In this document: positions 60,459 to 64,000 of the stretch, piece by piece
Layout of the letters: the number at the start of each line of letters is the position of its first letter
Numbering within the stretch: position 1 is the first letter of the stretch
From: an uncultured Oscillospiraceae bacterium
Lineage (GTDB): Bacteria > Bacillota > Clostridia > Oscillospirales > Oscillospiraceae
Length of the DNA: 64,000 bases
Direction of reading: 5' to 3'
NCBI GenBank assembly: GCA_934552825.1
Contig: CAKTEQ010000005.1
Span: 62,001 to 126,000, forward strand
The notes under the pieces: model-generated
Seen by the model: the letters and a program-made list of their open reading frames with translations, nothing else
What the model was told of the DNA's origin: nothing
Databases searched by the model: none
Program-made: the position numbers and the translations under genes

Positions 60459-61580
60459 TTACTTCGTTGCCCAGTTGCCTGTTGCCATGGCGGTGAGGTA
60501 GGCGTTGATGAACCCGTCCAGATCGCCGTCCATAACGGCGTTGATATTGCCGTTTTCAAAACCCGTGCGGTGGTCCTTGACGAGCGTGTAAGGCATGAAA
60601 ACATAGGAGCGTATCTGGCTGCCCCATTCTATCTTCATCTGCACGCCCTTGATGTCGGATATCTTCTCCAGGTGCTCCCGCTCCTTTATCTCCAGAAGCT
60701 TGGACTTCAGCATACGCATCGCCGTTTCACGGTTCTGCATCTGGCTGCGCTCTGTCTGGCAGGCGACGACCAGCCCCGTGGGGATATGGGTGATGCGCAC
60801 GGCGGACTCGGTCTTATTGACGTGCTGGCCGCCCGCGCCGGAGGAGCGGTAGGTGTCCATTTTCAGATCCTCGGAGCGTATCTCAATGTCAGTGTCGTCG
60901 TCGATCTCCGGCGTCACTTCGATAGCCGCGAAGGACGTCTGCCGGCGCCCGGAGGCGTCAAAGGGGGAGATGCGCACGAGACGGTGCACGCCGCTCTCGC
61001 TCTTGAGGTAGCCGTAGGCGTTCTCGCCCTCGATGACGATGGTGGCGGACTTTATGCCCGCTTCGTCGCCGTCAAGGTAGTCAACGATCTTATACGTATA
61101 GCCGTTTCGCTCGGCCCAGCGGGTGTACATGCGGTAGAGCATCTGGCACCAGTCCTGAGCCTCGGTGCCGCCGGCGCCCGCGTGGAAGGAGAGAATGGCG
61201 TTGTTTTTGTCGTACTCGCCGGAGAGCAGCGCCGCAAGACGGCTCTGCTCCAGCGTGTGCTCGAACTTTGCGTATTCGCTCTCCAGCTCGGGCAGCAGGC
61301 TCTCGTCGTTCTCCTCGATAGCCATCTCACACAGGGTCATGAGATCCTCGTGCTGACTTGCCAGCTTATTATACTTGTCGCATTTGTTCTTGAGCTGCTT
61401 TATCTTCTGGAGGACCTTCTGTGAATTTTCAAGGTCGTTCCAGAAGCCGTCCTGAGCGGACTCCGCCTCAAGCTTTTCCACCTCCGCCTGGGCAGCGTCG
61501 ATATCCAGTGAGGCGCGCAGATCAACCAGAGTCGGTTTTATATTATTCAGTTTAACCTTATATTCATCAAATTCTATCAC
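60459..61580 (-). CDS. prfB: Peptide chain release factor 2
   Basis: A ~373-residue RF2 releasing peptides at UGA and UAA. The stop-recognition tripeptide SPF (VRISPFDASGRR) and the catalytic GGQ (SSGAGGQHVNKTESAV) are present. The start is placed at GTG 61580, 10 bases after AGGAG. The ATG at 61604 overlaps a TATAAT sequence and lacks a site. The region around the usual programmed frameshift (LRASLDID) is one continuous frame with no in-frame UGA, so this gene is not controlled by the RF2 frameshift. Confidence 0.95.
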   Translation of the reverse strand: MIEFDEYKVKLNNIKPTLVDLRASLDIDAAQAEVEKLEAESAQDGFWNDLENSQKVLQKIKQLKNKCDKYNKLASQHEDLMTLCEMAIEENDESLLPELESEYAKFEHTLEQSRLAALLSGEYDKNNAILSFHAGAGGTEAQDWCQMLYRMYTRWAERNGYTYKIVDYLDGDEAGIKSATIVIEGENAYGYLKSESGVHRLVRISPFDASGRRQTSFAAIEVTPEIDDDTDIEIRSEDLKMDTYRSSGAGGQHVNKTESAVRITHIPTGLVVACQTERSQMQNRETAMRMLKSKLLEIKEREHLEKISDIKGVQMKIEWGSQIRSYVFMPYTLVKDHRTGFENGNINAVMDGDLDGFINAYLTAMATGNWATK

Positions 61581-61662
61581 GGGAAACACGCTCCTGTCTA
61601 ACATTATATAAATACAACCAAACTATTATACACGAGCCGCGGCATCCTGTAAAGAAGGAGAA

Positions 61663-62499
61663 TTATCTGCCGAAGGTGAGCTTCAGCCAGTTGAGCGCCA
61701 GAGGGAACCACTGTCCGGCGTGGCTGTTGAGGTGTATGGGGGTGAAGGCTGTCTCCTCGTCGCACAGTCCCATGGCGTGGGGACCCTCCGGGAAGATATG
61801 AAGCTCGAACTTTACGCCCGCCTCCTTGAGCCGCTGGGCGTAATACAGGCTGTGGCGCACGTCCACCATCTCGTCGGAGAAGGTATGCCAGATGAAGGCG
61901 GGGGCATTCTCCCCGGTCACACCGTGGAGAGGGGAGATCTGGGCGAGGACGCTGTCCTCATCGCTGCCGCCCATCAGGTTTTTGAACATCTCCCGGCAGT
62001 CCGCGGGGGAGTCGAACGTGGTGGGGGGATAGGCGAGGATAACGGCGTCGGGGCGGATGTCCCGGGCGGAAAGGCCGGTGAGGGAGATGAAGCTGTCCTC
62101 GTGGGCCTTGTTAGCCAGCAGCGCCGCCAGATGTGACCCGGCGGAGAAGCCGCTCAATGCGATGCAGTCCGGGTCGATATTGTATTTCCCGGCGTTTGCC
62201 CGCACGTATGCCACGGCGCCCGCCAGCTCAAGAAGCTGCTGGGGGTGTTCCGCCGGGAGCAGGCTGTAATCCAGCGTGAAGGCCTGGTAGCCCGCGGCGA
62301 GGTACCGCAGTGCCACGGCCTCATATTCCGCCATGGACCGCATGAAATATCCGCCCCCGTGGAGAACGATCACGGCACCCCGCTTTTCCGTGCGCACGCC
62401 GGTCTCGGTCCTGCGGCAGTAGCTGTGCAGCACGCCGCCCGTCGTACTCTCCGGCACAAAATCAAAAACATCAGAAAGAGTTATATTTTCACAAAGCAT
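61663..62499 (-). CDS. Alpha/beta hydrolase, esterase of HSL/BD-FAE type
   Basis: A 278-residue alpha/beta hydrolase. The oxyanion block HGGGYF, nucleophile GFSAGS and likely acid and base (Asp in SDEMVDVRHS, His in GPHAMGL) form a complete catalytic set. RBS AGGAGCGTG. No signal peptide, so cytosolic. Typical substrates are short acyl esters or acetylated sugars; none can be named here. A single-gene unit between prfB and metG. Confidence 0.9.
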   Translation of the reverse strand: MLCENITLSDVFDFVPESTTGGVLHSYCRRTETGVRTEKRGAVIVLHGGGYFMRSMAEYEAVALRYLAAGYQAFTLDYSLLPAEHPQQLLELAGAVAYVRANAGKYNIDPDCIALSGFSAGSHLAALLANKAHEDSFISLTGLSARDIRPDAVILAYPPTTFDSPADCREMFKNLMGGSDEDSVLAQISPLHGVTGENAPAFIWHTFSDEMVDVRHSLYYAQRLKEAGVKFELHIFPEGPHAMGLCDEETAFTPIHLNSHAGQWFPLALNWLKLTFGR

Positions 62500-62571
62500 T
62501 TGCAGTTCACGCTCCTTTTATTATAATGTTACACTGAAAAGGGCGAAACTGTCAATGCGGCGCAAAAAAAT

Positions 62572-62600
62572 TTGAAATAATGGAATATGTACGTTATAAT
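62572..62600 (+). promoter_or_regulatory. metG promoter
   Basis: TTGAAA at 62572-62577, a 17-base spacer, TATAAT at 62595-62600. The leader is only about 40 bases, so there is no T-box. Confidence 0.75.
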
Positions 62601-62647
62601 ATAAAGACACGCTCCGGCGTGGAAAGAAAAGATGGAGGTAAATTCCA

Positions 62648-64000
62648 ATGGACAAAGGAACATTTTACATCACGACACCCATATACTACCCCTCCGACAA
62701 GCTGCACATCGGGCACGCTTACTGCACCGTTGCAACTGATGTCATTGCGCGCTATAAGCGAATGCAGGGATACGATGTCATGTTCCTCACAGGCACAGAC
62801 GAGCACGGTCAGAAAATCGAGGAAAAGGCAAAGGCCGCCGGTGTGACGCCCAAGGAATTTGTGGATAACATCGTGGAGGGGCCCAGCGGCATCAAGGCGC
62901 TGTGGAAGCTCATGAACATCAGCAACGACCGCTTCATCCGCACGACGGATGAGTATCACGTCAAGTCCGTCCAGCGCATCTTCAAGAAGATGTACGACAA
63001 CGGTGACATTTATAAGGGCAAGTACGAGGGCCTCTACTGCACGCCCTGCGAGAGCTTCTGGACAGAGAGCCAGCTCGTGGACGGGAAGTGCCCGGACTGC
63101 GGCGGCGAGGTGCATCCCGCTCAGGAGGAGGCTTACTTCTTCCGCGCGTCCAAGTACGCGGCCAAGGTGCGTGAGCTGCTGCTCACCCCCGGCTTCCTGG
63201 AGCCGGCGAGCCGCGTAAACGAGATGATAAACAACTTTATCGACTGTGAGGGCGGTCTTCAGGATCTGTGCGTGTCCCGTACCAGCTTCACCTGGGGCAT
63301 CCCCGTGGATTTCGACCCGGGCCACGTTGTGTACGTGTGGCTGGACGCGCTGTTCAATTACGTCACGGCGCTGGGCTACATGAACGACCTGCCCGATGAG
63401 GTGGACAAGTACTGGCCCGGCATCAACATCGTGGGCAAGGAGATCGTCCGCTTCCATTCCATCTACTGGCCCGCATTCCTCATGAGCGTGGGTCTGCCCC
63501 TGCCGAAGAAGATATTCGGCCACGGCTGGCTCGTCATGGACGGCGGCAAGATGTCCAAGTCAAAGGGCAACGTGGTGGACCCCGTTGTGCTGGCTGAGCG
63601 CTACGGCGTGGACGCTCTGCGCTTCTTCCTGCTGCGCACCTTCCCCTTCGGCTCCGACGGCAACTTCTCCAACGAGCTGCTCATCGGCACGATCAATACG
63701 GACCTCGCCAACGACCTGGGCAATCTGGTAAGCCGCACTACGGCCATGGTGGAGAAGTATTTTGACGGCCGTCTCCCTGCCGAACGTGAGGACGGCGATA
63801 TAGACAACGAGCTCAAAGCCCTCGCTATGGAGGTGCCCGCGAAGTACGAGGCGCAGATGGACGCGCTCCAGCCTCAGAACGGCATCGCCGAGGCGTTCCG
63901 GCTCATTTCCCGGGCGAACAAGTATATCGACGAGACAATGCCCTGGGCGCTGGCAAAGGACGAGAGCAAGCGCGCCCGTCTGGCGACGGTAATGTATAAT
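62648..64000 (+). CDS. metG: Methionyl-tRNA synthetase (3' end cut by window edge)
   Basis: 451 codons to the window edge, the N-terminal two thirds of a class I MetRS. It shows FYITTPIYYPSDKLHIGHAY with HIGH, a single zinc knuckle pair (CTPC, CPDC) in the connective-peptide domain, WLDALFNY, and GGKMSKSKGN. RBS GGAGGTAAA. The anticodon-binding domain has begun (LANDLGNLVSRT), and the C-terminal part lies outside. Confidence 0.97.
   Translation, partial: MDKGTFYITTPIYYPSDKLHIGHAYCTVATDVIARYKRMQGYDVMFLTGTDEHGQKIEEKAKAAGVTPKEFVDNIVEGPSGIKALWKLMNISNDRFIRTTDEYHVKSVQRIFKKMYDNGDIYKGKYEGLYCTPCESFWTESQLVDGKCPDCGGEVHPAQEEAYFFRASKYAAKVRELLLTPGFLEPASRVNEMINNFIDCEGGLQDLCVSRTSFTWGIPVDFDPGHVVYVWLDALFNYVTALGYMNDLPDEVDKYWPGINIVGKEIVRFHSIYWPAFLMSVGLPLPKKIFGHGWLVMDGGKMSKSKGNVVDPVVLAERYGVDALRFFLLRTFPFGSDGNFSNELLIGTINTDLANDLGNLVSRTTAMVEKYFDGRLPAEREDGDIDNELKALAMEVPAKYEAQMDALQPQNGIAEAFRLISRANKYIDETMPWALAKDESKRARLATVMYN

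Overview
The window reads as chromosome of an anaerobic, low-branching Firmicute (class Clostridia, probably an Oscillospirales-type gut anaerobe). Evidence: strong GGAGG ribosome binding sites, TTGACA/TATAAT promoters, a CIRCE-controlled groESL operon, lipobox lipoproteins, pyruvate:ferredoxin oxidoreductase, type III glutamine synthetase, reverse-type rubrerythrin, two butyrate kinases and a 4-hydroxybutyryl-CoA dehydratase. The genus cannot be fixed from the sequence alone. No tRNA, rRNA, CRISPR array, intact insertion sequence or prophage was seen.

Layout. 0-11.5 kb: the front of an Old-Yellow-Enzyme/FadH-type reductase, an RNA methyltransferase, a lipid kinase, groESL, two decayed genes (a YbaK/PrdX-type editing domain and a LysR gene), a LysR regulator with an MFS carrier, and recG. 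11.5-21 kb: the most unusual stretch. Two tandem butyrate kinases sit among four full-length paralogous lipoprotein substrate-binding proteins and one C-terminal remnant. Each binding protein is a single-gene unit with its own promoter and a hairpin at the predicted mRNA 5' end, three have a close terminator, and no ABC permease or ATPase is present. 21-29 kb: D-2-hydroxyacid dehydrogenase, Fur/PerR plus rubrerythrin, an MFS carrier, a DUF1538 membrane protein coupled to a double PII-like protein, a small zinc-ribbon protein divergent from a ribbon-helix-helix regulator, and a thiolase. 29-32.5 kb: pyrophosphatase coupled to a CYTH phosphatase-like gene, then an SDR / 4-hydroxybutyryl-CoA dehydratase / small CGxCNP protein operon. 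32.5-46.6 kb: an LRR surface protein, a response regulator / histidine kinase / HtrA operon, prmA-sfsA, glnN, MarR, TspO, a P-loop ATPase, cinA and thiI. 46.7-64 kb: nifJ, comM, a binding protein divergent from a LysR gene and followed by a PhlG/phloretin-hydrolase-type gene, DUF554, an MFS carrier, a membrane protein coupled to a patatin, an ECF S-component, two micro-ORFs behind a perfect palindrome, prfB, an esterase and the front of metG.

How the genes fit together. nifJ, thiolase, 4-hydroxybutyryl-CoA dehydratase and the butyrate kinases are parts of acetyl-CoA/crotonyl-CoA/butyrate metabolism, although phosphate butyryltransferase, crotonase and the acyl-CoA dehydrogenase lie elsewhere. 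The codon style of groEL, binding proteins 2-4, rubrerythrin and the SDR/dehydratase pair (Thr ACA, Ala GCA/GCT) differs from the GC-rich style of ordinary neighbours and suggests high expression. The best candidates for something undescribed are the orphan binding-protein array with 5'-terminal hairpins, the binding protein/LysR/PhlG-type hydrolase locus, the DUF1538-PII pair and the dehydratase operon with its CGxCNP protein.
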